The notes under the pieces: model-generated
What the model was told of the DNA's origin: nothing
Databases searched by the model: none
What the model saw: the letters and a program-made list of their open reading frames with translations, nothing else
NCBI RefSeq assembly: GCF_005601135.1
Contig: NZ_CP039381.1
Location: 989,941-1,053,940 of the forward strand
Source: Ruminococcus bovis
GTDB lineage: Bacteria > Bacillota > Clostridia > Oscillospirales > Acutalibacteraceae
Reading direction: 5' to 3'
DNA length: 64,000 nucleotides
In this document: positions 1 to 7,996 of the stretch, in pieces
How the letters are laid out: the number at the start of each line of letters is the position of its first letter
Position numbering within the stretch: the stretch's first letter is position 1
Translations under genes and position numbers: made by a program

Positions 1-441
1 AATGTTATCTTGTAAAGGTTTTCTTCTTAAATCAAGGTAACGATACTTTAGTCTAACATCTTCACTTGTCTTACAGTCATCAACAATTTCAAAAGGTGGT
101 GTCTGAGCCTTTGAAAGAACTCTCAAGTCCTCAACAAGAACTTCAATATCACCTGTTTTTATGTCAGGGTTCTTAGAACTTCTTTCCTGAACTACACCTT
201 TTGCACAAAGTACAAATTCTGCTCTGGCAGAAAAAGCCTTGTCAAAAATTTCTTTTTCTGTACTTTCATTAAAAGCTAACTGAACAACACCTGTTCTGTC
301 ACGCAAGTCAATGAAAATTAACTGTCCTAAATCTCTCTGTTTTGCAACCCAGCCACAAACAACAACTGTTTCACCTACATTGCATTCTCTTAAATCGCCA
401 CAATAATGGGTACGGCGAAGTTCTCCCATATATTCTGCCAT
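1..441 (-). CDS. aspS: Aspartyl-tRNA synthetase, N-terminal part (runs off the window)
   Basis: This is the first 147 codons of a class II aspartyl-tRNA synthetase, which charges tRNA-Asp with aspartate in the cytoplasm. The product opens MAEYMGELRRTHYCGDL and continues with an OB-fold anticodon-binding domain (GWVAKQRDLGQLIFIDLRDR, then GVVQLAF), as in bacterial AspRS. The catalytic domain lies outside the window to the left. The start at 441 is only 16 nt downstream of the hisS stop, so hisS and aspS are almost certainly co-transcribed, a common pairing in Firmicutes. The anticodon-binding domain alone could suggest an AsnRS, but the hisS-aspS pairing and N-terminal sequence favour AspRS. 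Confidence 0.93.
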   Translation of the reverse strand, partial: MAEYMGELRRTHYCGDLRECNVGETVVVCGWVAKQRDLGQLIFIDLRDRTGVVQLAFNESTEKEIFDKAFSARAEFVLCAKGVVQERSSKNPDIKTGDIEVLVEDLRVLSKAQTPPFEIVDDCKTSEDVRLKYRYLDLRRKPLQDNI

Positions 442-457
442 AATTTTCTCCTACTTC

Positions 458-1756
458 TTACATCTCTGCTATTTTCTTTGTTTCAGCATCAATAAGTACA
501 TCCTGAAAATCTGAAACAAAGTCATCTAATGAAACAGCAGTTTTTTCTCCTGTTTCCATATTTTTAACTTCTGCTTTATTTTCTTCAATTTCGTTGTCAC
601 CAATAACAACTGAGAACTTAGCACCGATTTTGTCAGCAAACTTCATCTGTGGACGAAGACCTCTGCCAACAATATCGCTCTGAGCAAATAGTCCGGACTT
701 TCTAACTTCTTCTACAATTGAGAAAGCCTTTAGCTGAGCTTTTTCTCCCATTGATGCAACATATAAGTCACAAGTTTCAGGCTTAGGAATTTCAACACCA
801 CTGTTTTCCATTAACAACAGTAGTCTTTCAATACCCATTGCACAACCAAGTGAAGGAGTGTGCTGACCACCTAATTCTTCAATTAAGCCGTCATATCGTC
901 CACCACCACAAACTGTACCTTGTGCACCGATATTATCTGAAACAAATTCAAAAACTGTCTTTGTATAATAATCAAGACCTCTTACGATTGATGGATTAAC
1001 TTCATACTTAACACCTGCAACATCAAGATAAGACTTAACGCTTTCAAAGTGTTCTTTACATTCGTCACAAAGAAAATCAATCACCTTAGGGGCATCCTTA
1101 GCAATACCACTGCAAATAGGACTTTTACAGTCAATAATACGCATAGGGTTTCTGTCTAATCTGCCAAGACAAGTTTCACACAACTGATCTTTGTAATTAG
1201 AAAAATATTCTTTTAACTTTTTGTGATATTCTGATCTACACTTTGGACAACCGATTGAGTTAATTTCAAGTCTGATATTTGATAGACCCAATCTTTCAAA
1301 TAGTCCGTTTGCAAGGCAAATAACTTCTGCATCAGCTGCAGGGTTTTGTGTACCGAAAACTTCCATACCAAACTGGTGGAATTCTCTCTGTCTACCTGCC
1401 TGAGGCTTTTCGTATCTATAACAAGTAGTTAGGTAATACTGCTTTGATGGTAAACCGTCATTTTGAACACCATGTTCAAGGAATGCTCTGGCTGCACCGG
1501 CAGTACCTTCAGGGCGAAGTGTAATACTTGCGTCACCCTTAGTTGAAAATGTGTACATTTCTTTTTGAACAACATCAGTTGTTTCACCAACACCTCTTGA
1601 GAATAGAGAAGTCTGTTCAAAAACAGGTGTACGAACCTCTTTGTAACCAAAAGACTCAGCCTGTTGACGCATAATATCTTCTACAAATTGCCACTTGTAA
1701 ACATCCTTAGGCATAATGTCTTCTGTACCTTTAATCTTTCTAATAATATCTCCCAT
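458..1756 (-). CDS. hisS: Histidyl-tRNA synthetase
   Basis: Class II synthetase that attaches histidine to tRNA-His. The 432-residue length is normal for bacterial HisRS. Motif 2 is visible around residues 110-128 (CYRYEKPQAGRQREFHQFG), preceded by TLRPEGTAGAARA near 80. The histidine-specific signature RGLDYYTKTVFEF lies near 260, CGGGRYDGLIEELGG near 285 and motif 3 GIERLLLL near 310; an anticodon-binding domain follows. A Cys-rich insertion (CPKC, CETC, CDEC) near 170-235 may bind metal. The gene lies between mgsA and aspS in a minus-strand run; no T-box leader is present in the 51-nt gap upstream. Confidence 0.97.
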   Translation of the reverse strand: MGDIIRKIKGTEDIMPKDVYKWQFVEDIMRQQAESFGYKEVRTPVFEQTSLFSRGVGETTDVVQKEMYTFSTKGDASITLRPEGTAGAARAFLEHGVQNDGLPSKQYYLTTCYRYEKPQAGRQREFHQFGMEVFGTQNPAADAEVICLANGLFERLGLSNIRLEINSIGCPKCRSEYHKKLKEYFSNYKDQLCETCLGRLDRNPMRIIDCKSPICSGIAKDAPKVIDFLCDECKEHFESVKSYLDVAGVKYEVNPSIVRGLDYYTKTVFEFVSDNIGAQGTVCGGGRYDGLIEELGGQHTPSLGCAMGIERLLLLMENSGVEIPKPETCDLYVASMGEKAQLKAFSIVEEVRKSGLFAQSDIVGRGLRPQMKFADKIGAKFSVVIGDNEIEENKAEVKNMETGEKTAVSLDDFVSDFQDVLIDAETKKIAEM

Positions 1757-1807
1757 TTCTCTTTCCTTTCAATAAGCACAAATAGCCTATACTATATATA
1801 AAGTAAA

Positions 1808-2203
1808 TTATTTAACAATATTTCTCCAATCAAGGTCGCCTCTTTCAAGACCATGAATAAGAACTTCTGCTGTAGCAATATTTGTAGCAACAGGAATGTT
1901 GTGCATATCACAAAGTCTTAGAAGGTTCATATCATTTGGTTCTGATAGCTTTGGATTTAGTGGGTCTCTGAAAAATAGTAGCATATCAATTTCGTTACAA
2001 GCTATTCTTGCAGCAATCTGCTGGTCACCACCTTGGCTACCACCAAGGAACTTCTGTACCTCTAGACCTGTTGCTTCTTCAACAAGTTTACCTGTTGTAC
2101 CTGTAGCACAAATAATATTTCTGCTAAGAATACCACAATAAGCAATACAAAACTGAACCATAAGTTCTTTCTTTTCATCATGAGCAATAAGTGCAATATT
2201 CAT
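1808..2203 (-). CDS. mgsA: Methylglyoxal synthase
   Basis: Converts dihydroxyacetone phosphate to methylglyoxal and phosphate, the glycolytic bypass that relieves phosphate limitation. The 131-residue protein starts [15 protein letters not shown] and shows the family signature [12 protein letters not shown] (the Asp is the family's catalytic residue), FFRDPLNPK and the C-terminal NIATAEVLI. Length is typical, somewhat shorter than the E. coli protein. It follows minD by 56 nt in the same direction and probably shares its transcript. In many Clostridia mgsA also sits next to the min/mre cluster, which supports the call. Confidence 0.95.
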   Translation of the reverse strand: MNIALIAHDEKKELMVQFCIAYCGILSRNIICATGTTGKLVEEATGLEVQKFLGGSQGGDQQIAARIACNEIDMLLFFRDPLNPKLSEPNDMNLLRLCDMHNIPVATNIATAEVLIHGLERGDLDWRNIVK

Positions 2204-2259
2204 CGTAAAACCTCCATATATCCTTAAAATACCTTTTCTTATCTATATATCAAAAAAAT

Positions 2260-3006
2260 TTAAAACTTCTTAGGAAAGGCAAGTTGTAAATTCTTGCCTG
2301 TTAATCTATCGGCAATTCTATCAAAAACTTCTTTAGAAATAGAATTGTTTAAGTTTGGCTTACCTGTCTGACTAAAGCTAACAAGTCTATAGTCATCAGG
2401 TACAACACCGATAAGTTGTGTTTCGCTTTTATCAACAACTTCATCTAAATCTTGATAAACACCAAGTTCCTTAAAGTTTTTAACATTCAGTCTATTGATA
2501 ACAAGTCTAATATTATCAACATTATGTTTTAGCAATGCTTGTCTAACCTTTACTGCACCTCTAACACTTGTAGGTTCAGGGTTAGTAACAATAATTGCTC
2601 TGTCAGCAGGTGTAATTGCTGTTATAAATCCACTACCGATACCGGCTGGGGAGTCAATCAAAATATAGTCATAACTATCCTTAATAGTATCAGTAAACTG
2701 TTTCATAACCTGTGGTGAAATCTCATCATCTGTGTCGATTGGTGCCGGTAACAGATACAAACCATCAACCGGTTCATACTTATAGATAGCATCCTCTGTA
2801 AAACAGTTTCCGGCAATAACATCACTGGTGTCATAGACAAGGTTCTTATCAAGACCAAGCATTAGGTCAAGACCTCTCATTCCACAGTCACAATCTATTA
2901 ATAATACTTTTTTTCCTTTATTACACAAAGCTACTGCAAGGTTAACGGTAACAGTTGTTTTACCTGTACCACCCTTACCGGAAGCTAAAACAATAATCTG
3001 ACTCAT
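2260..3006 (-). CDS. minD: Septum site-determining ATPase MinD
   Basis: ParA-type membrane ATPase that normally recruits MinC to block polar Z-rings. The deviant Walker A GKGGTGKTT (residues 10-18; Thr where Val is usual) and the MinD segment CDCGMRGLDLMLGLD identify the family rather than chromosomal ParA. The C-terminus (NLQLAFPKKF) could form the short amphipathic membrane anchor. It lies downstream of mreBCD-pbp2, where Clostridia commonly carry minC-minD-minE, but no minC or minE is found here: the 261 nt upstream are AT-rich and non-coding, and mgsA follows directly. Confidence 0.93.
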   Translation of the reverse strand: MSQIIVLASGKGGTGKTTVTVNLAVALCNKGKKVLLIDCDCGMRGLDLMLGLDKNLVYDTSDVIAGNCFTEDAIYKYEPVDGLYLLPAPIDTDDEISPQVMKQFTDTIKDSYDYILIDSPAGIGSGFITAITPADRAIIVTNPEPTSVRGAVKVRQALLKHNVDNIRLVINRLNVKNFKELGVYQDLDEVVDKSETQLIGVVPDDYRLVSFSQTGKPNLNNSISKEVFDRIADRLTGKNLQLAFPKKF

Positions 3007-3176
3007 AGTACACCTCTAGTACATTCTATCACAAAATCGCAAGATAAACAAATTTTATAGTGTAGAATAAATTAATTAAAATTTAGGCATATTGAATAAA
3101 ATATACACTAATGTTCATAATCAATATTAATTTTATATGTAAAATATTAATTATTACATAAATATTATACACTAAA

Positions 3177-3205
3177 ATCTTAAAAAATCATTGGTATTTT
3201 GTCAA
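3177..3205 (-). promoter_or_regulatory. Possible minD promoter
   Basis: On the minus strand a perfect TTGACA (3200-3205) is followed after 17 bp by TAAGAT (3177-3182), a weak -10. It lies about 170 nt upstream of minD in an AT-rich gap after pbp2, so minD-mgsA-hisS-aspS may have their own start as well as read-through from the mre genes. Confidence 0.4.
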
Positions 3206-3267
3206 ATCACTAAAAATTTTCTTACAAAATAACAAATAAATCATCAAAATAAAAATTTTTGCCAAAA

Positions 3268-5271
3268 TTACTCTTCACTTGGAGTATAGTCTTTGTTATA
3301 GAAATATTTATCAAGAAGTGCTTTTGCAACATCTGTTGAATATTTTTTCATTGAACCATGTTCAACTACAACAGCAATTGCAACCTCAGGTTTTTCATAT
3401 GGAGCATAACACATAAATACTGTATGGTCTGTACCACTGTTTTCAGCAGTACCTGTTTTACCGGCAACAGTTACACCGTAATTACTGAATACATCATAGG
3501 CAGTACCGTCACTTTCGTTACAAACACTCCACATACCTTTTTGTACTGCCTTTAAGTTTTCCTCATTTACCTTTAGTGTTGACTTAACCTCTACATTGCT
3601 TTCATTATTTTCTTTAATGGTCTTTTTTCTGTCATATGAAGTAATTTTCTTCATTAAGTGAGTTTGCAGTCTGGTACCGTTATTAGCAATTGTGGCAACA
3701 TAAGTTGCAAGTTGTGCCGGTGTAAATGCATTATCACTTTGACCGATAGCAGCTTGTACAGTATTACCGGCAGTCCAACTTTTACTATCTCTTCCGGCAA
3801 GGATACCTGTACTTTCATTAATTTCCACACCTGTAGGGAGACCTAAACCAAATTTCTCGGCATAACTGTAAATAGTGTTTATACCTAATCTTCTGCCGAC
3901 TTCTGCAAAATAATAATTACAAGAAACTGCAAGTGCTTTATTAAGCGAAGTATCACCATGATAACCCATACATTTAACAATATCAGTAGGGTAGTAGTCA
4001 TAATCTTGGGTACAAGTTATTACAGAATCTTTAGTAATTTTACCTTCCTCTAGACCGGCTAAAGCAACACAAGGCTTAAAAACCGAACCAGGTGCAAATG
4101 CACCATCAAAGGTTCTGCTGTAAAGTGGAGTTGTTTCATCATTAGAAAGTGAAGTGTAGTAGTCATAGTCACTATACTTAGAAATATCATAAGTAGGGAA
4201 TGATGCTGCTGCCAAAACCGAAAAATCCTTAACATTCAGCATAACAACACCACCGGCTACACAATCATTGGCAACTAAACTGTGACACTGATTAATATTA
4301 TATTCCAAAGACTCCAAAGCTACCTTTTGAAGACCACTGTCAATAGTTAGCCAAACAGTATTTCCGGGTTTTGCATTTTCAGTTTCTACTGTACCGATAA
4401 CATTACCTTTAGAATTTTTTTCCACATAAGCCTTACCAACTTCACCACGAAGTTCACTTTCAAAGGCTTTTTCTATACCAAACTTACCGATAAGGTCATT
4501 AAGTTCATAACCCTTATTTTCGTTATATTCTTCTTCATTTATTTTACCGACTGTACCTACAATATGAGGTGCTAAAGTACCGTTCTTATAAACTCTTTCA
4601 ACTTCTGTATCTACTTCAACACCTGACATACTCTGGGTATTTTCTGACACAATCTGCATCATATCATTAGAAATATTTTCAGCTAAAACATAGTCGTTAG
4701 TAGTTGAGAAATTACTTTTTTCCATATTAAATCTAACTGAAATTACATTTCTTTTTTCTTCTTCATTTTTAATATTTTTACAATCATATCTATCAGCTAA
4801 CTTTTCTATAAAGTTATCGGCTGAATCATCTTTATCAATATCCAAATAACCTAAAAATTCTTTACTTTTTAGGTATGACAAATTTTTCTTACTGTTATCG
4901 TCATTCTTAAAATTATAACTGTTATTTTTGTATGAAATAGGTAGGTTATCAATCCACTTTTCATTTCTTGTTTTTAACAAATCAAGTACCTTAATAATAG
5001 TATCATTCAGCTTATTATCATCAATATAACCTTTTTTCAGTACCACATTATATACAGTTTTGTTTGTGGCAAGTGGTTTACCGTCACTTGTCAGAATTTC
5101 TCCTCTTGTTCTGTTAGAAGTCAATGAATATGTGGAGTTGTTCTTTGCAATTTCTTTATACTTCTCACCATCTACAACTTGCCAAAAGAAAAGTCTTACC
5201 ATAAAACCGACAAAAATAACTATTGCAATTACAAGTACAAGGATACCTCTACGGTTCAATTTGTTTTCCAC
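3268..5271 (-). CDS. mrdA: Penicillin-binding protein 2 (elongasome class B transpeptidase)
   Basis: Class B PBP that cross-links peptidoglycan during side-wall growth. A single N-terminal membrane helix (about residues 9-28, ILVLVIAIVIFVGFMVRLFF) is followed by a PBP dimer domain and a transpeptidase domain with the three expected motifs: SxxK in GSVFKP (about 394), SCN (about 450) and KTG in AGKTGTAE (about 604). At 667 residues the length fits PBP2. Its position after mreB-mreC-mreD supports an elongasome role rather than sporulation SpoVD or divisome FtsI. No rodA follows it here, unlike many operons of this kind. Confidence 0.93.
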   Translation of the reverse strand: MENKLNRRGILVLVIAIVIFVGFMVRLFFWQVVDGEKYKEIAKNNSTYSLTSNRTRGEILTSDGKPLATNKTVYNVVLKKGYIDDNKLNDTIIKVLDLLKTRNEKWIDNLPISYKNNSYNFKNDDNSKKNLSYLKSKEFLGYLDIDKDDSADNFIEKLADRYDCKNIKNEEEKRNVISVRFNMEKSNFSTTNDYVLAENISNDMMQIVSENTQSMSGVEVDTEVERVYKNGTLAPHIVGTVGKINEEEYNENKGYELNDLIGKFGIEKAFESELRGEVGKAYVEKNSKGNVIGTVETENAKPGNTVWLTIDSGLQKVALESLEYNINQCHSLVANDCVAGGVVMLNVKDFSVLAAASFPTYDISKYSDYDYYTSLSNDETTPLYSRTFDGAFAPGSVFKPCVALAGLEEGKITKDSVITCTQDYDYYPTDIVKCMGYHGDTSLNKALAVSCNYYFAEVGRRLGINTIYSYAEKFGLGLPTGVEINESTGILAGRDSKSWTAGNTVQAAIGQSDNAFTPAQLATYVATIANNGTRLQTHLMKKITSYDRKKTIKENNESNVEVKSTLKVNEENLKAVQKGMWSVCNESDGTAYDVFSNYGVTVAGKTGTAENSGTDHTVFMCYAPYEKPEVAIAVVVEHGSMKKYSTDVAKALLDKYFYNKDYTPSEE

Positions 5272-5312
5272 ATAATCACCTCCATTGTAAGGAAAATTTT
5301 TAATTTTAATTA

Positions 5313-5828
5313 TTATTTTACAACACTGAATTTATTATGAATCACCTTATTAATACCATAGAAAATCGGTGAAATAATAAATGTATAAATCATAATAGGC
5401 ACAATATGATTTACATAATAAGTAATATAATCACTATAACCTAAAACAATATAATTAAATACAAAGTTTAAACTTATAAGAACAGGTACGGCAATAACAC
5501 TGACTATCAAAAAGAAAACTAATGATAAATTAAAAAAGTTTTCCACAATATAACCTATAAAAAAGCAAAGTATTGCCAAACTAAAAGTATAAAATCCAAA
5601 GTGACTACTTACACCAAAATCAATTAAACTACCACAAACTATACCATAAACCATAGCAGGAATTTCTTTTTCAAAAAATCCTATTGATAAAGCAATAGGC
5701 AAGAGGAAAAGTGGTTTTCCTTGCAATATTTCCGGAAAAAGGTTTGGTACACCTTCAAGTATGTAAAAAATTACAATCTCTATTACATAGGCAAAAAACT
5801 TTAGAAAGGTATATTTTCTTTCACCCAT
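5313..5828 (-). CDS. mreD: Rod shape-determining protein MreD
   Basis: Small multi-spanning membrane protein of the elongasome, with about five hydrophobic segments (for example FAYVIEIVIFYILEG and LSLVFFLIVSVIAVPVLI). Sequence conservation in this family is low and the call rests strongly on context between mreC and pbp2. An upstream in-frame ATG at 5855 exists, but a strong AAGGAGG-like site inside the 3' end of mreC sits 7 nt before the ATG at 5828, giving MGERKYTFLKFF and 171 residues. That start almost abuts the mreC stop codon and implies translational coupling. Confidence 0.9.
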   Translation of the reverse strand: MGERKYTFLKFFAYVIEIVIFYILEGVPNLFPEILQGKPLFLLPIALSIGFFEKEIPAMVYGIVCGSLIDFGVSSHFGFYTFSLAILCFFIGYIVENFFNLSLVFFLIVSVIAVPVLISLNFVFNYIVLGYSDYITYYVNHIVPIMIYTFIISPIFYGINKVIHNKFSVVK

Positions 5829-5829
5829 A

Positions 5830-6669
5830 CTAATCCTCCTTAGCAGAAACTTCACCTTGACCCTTAAAAGAAGTAATAACCACTACATCAAAAACGGTTT
5901 TTACATTTTCATAAGGTTCAACTACTGCATAAAGAGAAGTATCAAAGTCATTGTACTTTATTTCTTTTACTTTACCAATTGAAATATTCTTAGGATATAC
6001 TCCACCAACACCTGTTGTAGAGATTTGGTCACCTACTTTTATTTTGTTATTTTCTTCTAATTTCTTAAAAGTAACAAGTCCTTTGTCGCTATATTCAGGG
6101 TCACCGGAAATTAAGCCTTTATCCTTACTTTTCACATCAAAACCACCGGCAGAAAGGTCCGGTGAAAGTATAGTAGTTACTGTACTGTGGTTTCTGCTAA
6201 CACTGTTTACATAACCAACCAGTCCATTTTCAGAAACTACAGGGTCATTAACACTAATTTTGTCACTAGTACCTCTGTCAATTGTGAAAGAATAGAATTT
6301 ACTTTGGCTATCCCTTCTTATAACTGTTGATGGTACAAAGTCGTAACTGTCATCACTTTTCTTTAAGCCATAGAATTTCCACAGTCTGGCATTTTCAACC
6401 TTAGTGTCGCTATAATCGGCAAGTTGAGTTCTTAAAGTGGCAATTTCTTTCTTTAGTTCTTCATTTTCTGCCAACAACTCACTATAGGTCTTTTTACCCT
6501 TATTTTCTGTTACAGTGGCAGAAACTCTCTGCATACCGGTAGTTATATATCCCACTGCTGAGGAAATAATATTTGTACCAAATGCAGTTGAAGAAATAGT
6601 GCAAAGTGCCAACACAACTACAGTTATTATTAAAATTTTAAAACTTTTTGTTCTGAAAATTTCTCTCAT
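5830..6669 (-). CDS. mreC: Rod shape-determining protein MreC
   Basis: Bitopic membrane protein that scaffolds the cell-wall elongation complex outside the membrane. One N-terminal membrane helix (about residues 11-32, ILIITVVVLALCTISSTAFG) precedes a coiled coil (about 62-88, SELLAENEELKKEIATLRTQ) and the beta-rich MreC domain with VVSENGLVGYV, LSAGGFDVKSK and GDQISTTGVGGVYPKNISIG. The 279-residue length is typical. A GC-rich stem separates it from mreB upstream, and mreD begins at its stop codon. Confidence 0.95.
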   Translation of the reverse strand: MREIFRTKSFKILIITVVVLALCTISSTAFGTNIISSAVGYITTGMQRVSATVTENKGKKTYSELLAENEELKKEIATLRTQLADYSDTKVENARLWKFYGLKKSDDSYDFVPSTVIRRDSQSKFYSFTIDRGTSDKISVNDPVVSENGLVGYVNSVSRNHSTVTTILSPDLSAGGFDVKSKDKGLISGDPEYSDKGLVTFKKLEENNKIKVGDQISTTGVGGVYPKNISIGKVKEIKYNDFDTSLYAVVEPYENVKTVFDVVVITSFKGQGEVSAKED

Positions 6670-6699
6670 ACTATACCTCAGTAACCCATACTTTTAATT

Positions 6700-6722
6700 A
6701 AACCCCACCAAAGTGGGGTTTA
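6700..6722 (-). terminator. Stem-loop between mreB and mreC
   Basis: AACCCCAC and GTGGGGTT pair around a 4-nt loop in the mreB-mreC gap. On the minus strand it is followed by TTAATTAAAAG rather than a long T run, so it is more likely an mRNA-processing or attenuation stem than a strong terminator; it could set a high mreB to mreC ratio. Confidence 0.5.
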
Positions 6723-6730
6723 TAGCAAAA

Positions 6731-7738
6731 TTATCTTCTTCTATCTCTATAATAATCCTTAGGCATTACAGTTTCCAGCCTTTTACCTGCACCGTCAGCA
6801 ACACAGTCAAGTGGTCTGTCTGCAATATGCACCGGCATACCTGTTTGTCTACTGATTAATAAATCAAGACCCTTTAGCAAAGCACCACCACCTGTTAAGG
6901 TGATACCCCTGTCAATAATATCGGCAGAAAGTTCCGGTGGTGTTTTCTCCAAAGTATCAATAACACCATCAATAATTGTTGCAAGTGGTGAAGCTAAGGC
7001 ATTTCTAACTTCTTCTGCTGAGATAGTAACATCCTTAGGAAGTCCATCAACAGTATTTCTACCCTTTATTGTCATAGTCTTTTCATTTTCATGAGGATAT
7101 GCTGAACCAATATTAATTTTAACTTCTTCAGCAGTTCTTTCACCAATAGTCAAACCATACTTTTTCTTAACATAGGTCATAATTGCATCATCAAATTTAT
7201 CACCGGCAACTCTTACAGAATTGTGGGCAACAATATCACCTAGGGAAATAACTGCTACTTCTGATGTACCACCACCAATATCAAGTACCATACTGCCGGT
7301 AGGTTCACCAACAGGCAAACCTGCACCAATAGCAGCAGCCATAGGCTCTTCTATTAACTCAATATCTCTGCCACCGGCCTGACGGGCAGCATCTTCAACT
7401 GCTCTTTTCTCAACTTGAGTAACACCACTTGGAATACAGATAACTATTCTTGGTCTTGAAAAGAAATTGCTATGAACAACTTTCCTAATAAAGTGTTTTA
7501 GCATAATTGCAGTTATTTCAAAGTCGGCAATAACACCATCCTTTAATGGTCTAATTGCAGCAATAGAGCCGGGTGTTCTGCCAATCATTTCTTTTGCTTG
7601 AGCACCAACTGCAAGAACCTGATCCTCTCGAACATCAACTGCTACAACAGAAGGTTCACGAAGAACAATTCCTTTTCCTTTCATATAAACAAGAGTATTA
7701 GCAGTACCTAGGTCAATGCCAATGTCTTTAGTAAACAT
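6731..7738 (-). CDS. mreB: Actin-like cell shape protein MreB
   Basis: Bacterial actin that forms membrane-associated filaments and guides side-wall synthesis. The protein opens [23 protein letters not shown]; phosphate-binding and adenosine motifs are seen as [25 protein letters not shown] (about 155-170) and [12 protein letters not shown] (about 285). The 335-residue length is standard. It heads a minus-strand mreB-mreC-mreD-pbp2 run. An IS110 element is inserted immediately upstream: the base pair junction at 7747 falls inside the Shine-Dalgarno region, and the element's left end (ACGAGG in gene sense) now supplies the ribosome-binding site. The likely original promoter lies beyond the element at 9381-9409. 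Confidence 0.97.
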   Translation of the reverse strand: MFTKDIGIDLGTANTLVYMKGKGIVLREPSVVAVDVREDQVLAVGAQAKEMIGRTPGSIAAIRPLKDGVIADFEITAIMLKHFIRKVVHSNFFSRPRIVICIPSGVTQVEKRAVEDAARQAGGRDIELIEEPMAAAIGAGLPVGEPTGSMVLDIGGGTSEVAVISLGDIVAHNSVRVAGDKFDDAIMTYVKKKYGLTIGERTAEEVKINIGSAYPHENEKTMTIKGRNTVDGLPKDVTISAEEVRNALASPLATIIDGVIDTLEKTPPELSADIIDRGITLTGGGALLKGLDLLISRQTGMPVHIADRPLDCVADGAGKRLETVMPKDYYRDRRR

Positions 7739-7751
7739 ACAATCTACCTCG

Positions 7752-7757
7752 TATAAT
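7752..7757 (+). promoter_or_regulatory. Left-end -10 half of a circle-junction promoter
   Basis: A perfect TATAAT starts 3 nt inside the element's left end. In the linear element it has no -35 box, but when the right end is joined to the left end through a single CT core, TTGACT (9298-9303) falls exactly 17 bp upstream. This matches the known IS110 scheme in which the excised circle turns on bridge RNA and transposase expression. The second copy has the same halves (51012-51017 and 52557-52562). Confidence 0.7.
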
Positions 7758-7763
7758 AAAGTA

Positions 7764-7945
7764 GTAGTATTTATAGACCCTCTCCAAGGTCTGTGTGCTA
7801 TAATGATAGAGATACTGTGGATTGTTTACAATCTCCTACCACTTGATGGTTTTTGAAAGGCTACAACCACAGTCTCTTTGTATATTTGTTAATTAGTTAG
7901 ATACCGCATGACGGTTTATTTAGAACGAGGTTACAATCGCAAGGA
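7764..7945 (+). ncRNA. Predicted IS110 bridge RNA, copy 1
   Basis: The 5' noncoding region folds as expected for a bridge RNA. Target loop: stem 7809-7820 with 7867-7876 (ACTGTGG with CCACAGT) encloses a left guide ACAATCTCCT (7828-7837) resembling the mreB-side flank, and a right guide TTTTTGAAAGG (7850-7860) pairing at 10 of 11 positions with CCTTCCAAAAA of the pre-insertion site. Donor loop: TAGTTAG (7894-7900) equals the right end next to the core (9309-9315) and ACGAGG (7925-7930) is complementary to the left end CCTCGT (7747-7752); a small ACCG/CGGT hairpin (7903-7915) lies between. Transcript ends are inferred, not seen. Bridge RNAs are established for the IS110 family; this instance is my inference from pairing. 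Confidence 0.75.
7803..7831 (-). promoter_or_regulatory. Possible outward promoter in IS110 left end
   Basis: Reading out of the element toward mreB, TTGTAA (7826-7831) and TATCAT (7803-7808) are separated by 17 bp. Matches to consensus are 4/6 and 5/6. It could replace the promoter the insertion displaced; the same sequence is present in the second copy at 51063-51091 facing the PHP gene. Confidence 0.35.
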
Positions 7946-7996
7946 GTACCAGTGGTCTAAACAGTATCAAAAATACACTCACAAGGAGTTTTCATT

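Noticed and set aside
1757-1807. T-box leader for hisS-aspS
   Set aside because: The gap is too short and has no terminator or T-box sequence.
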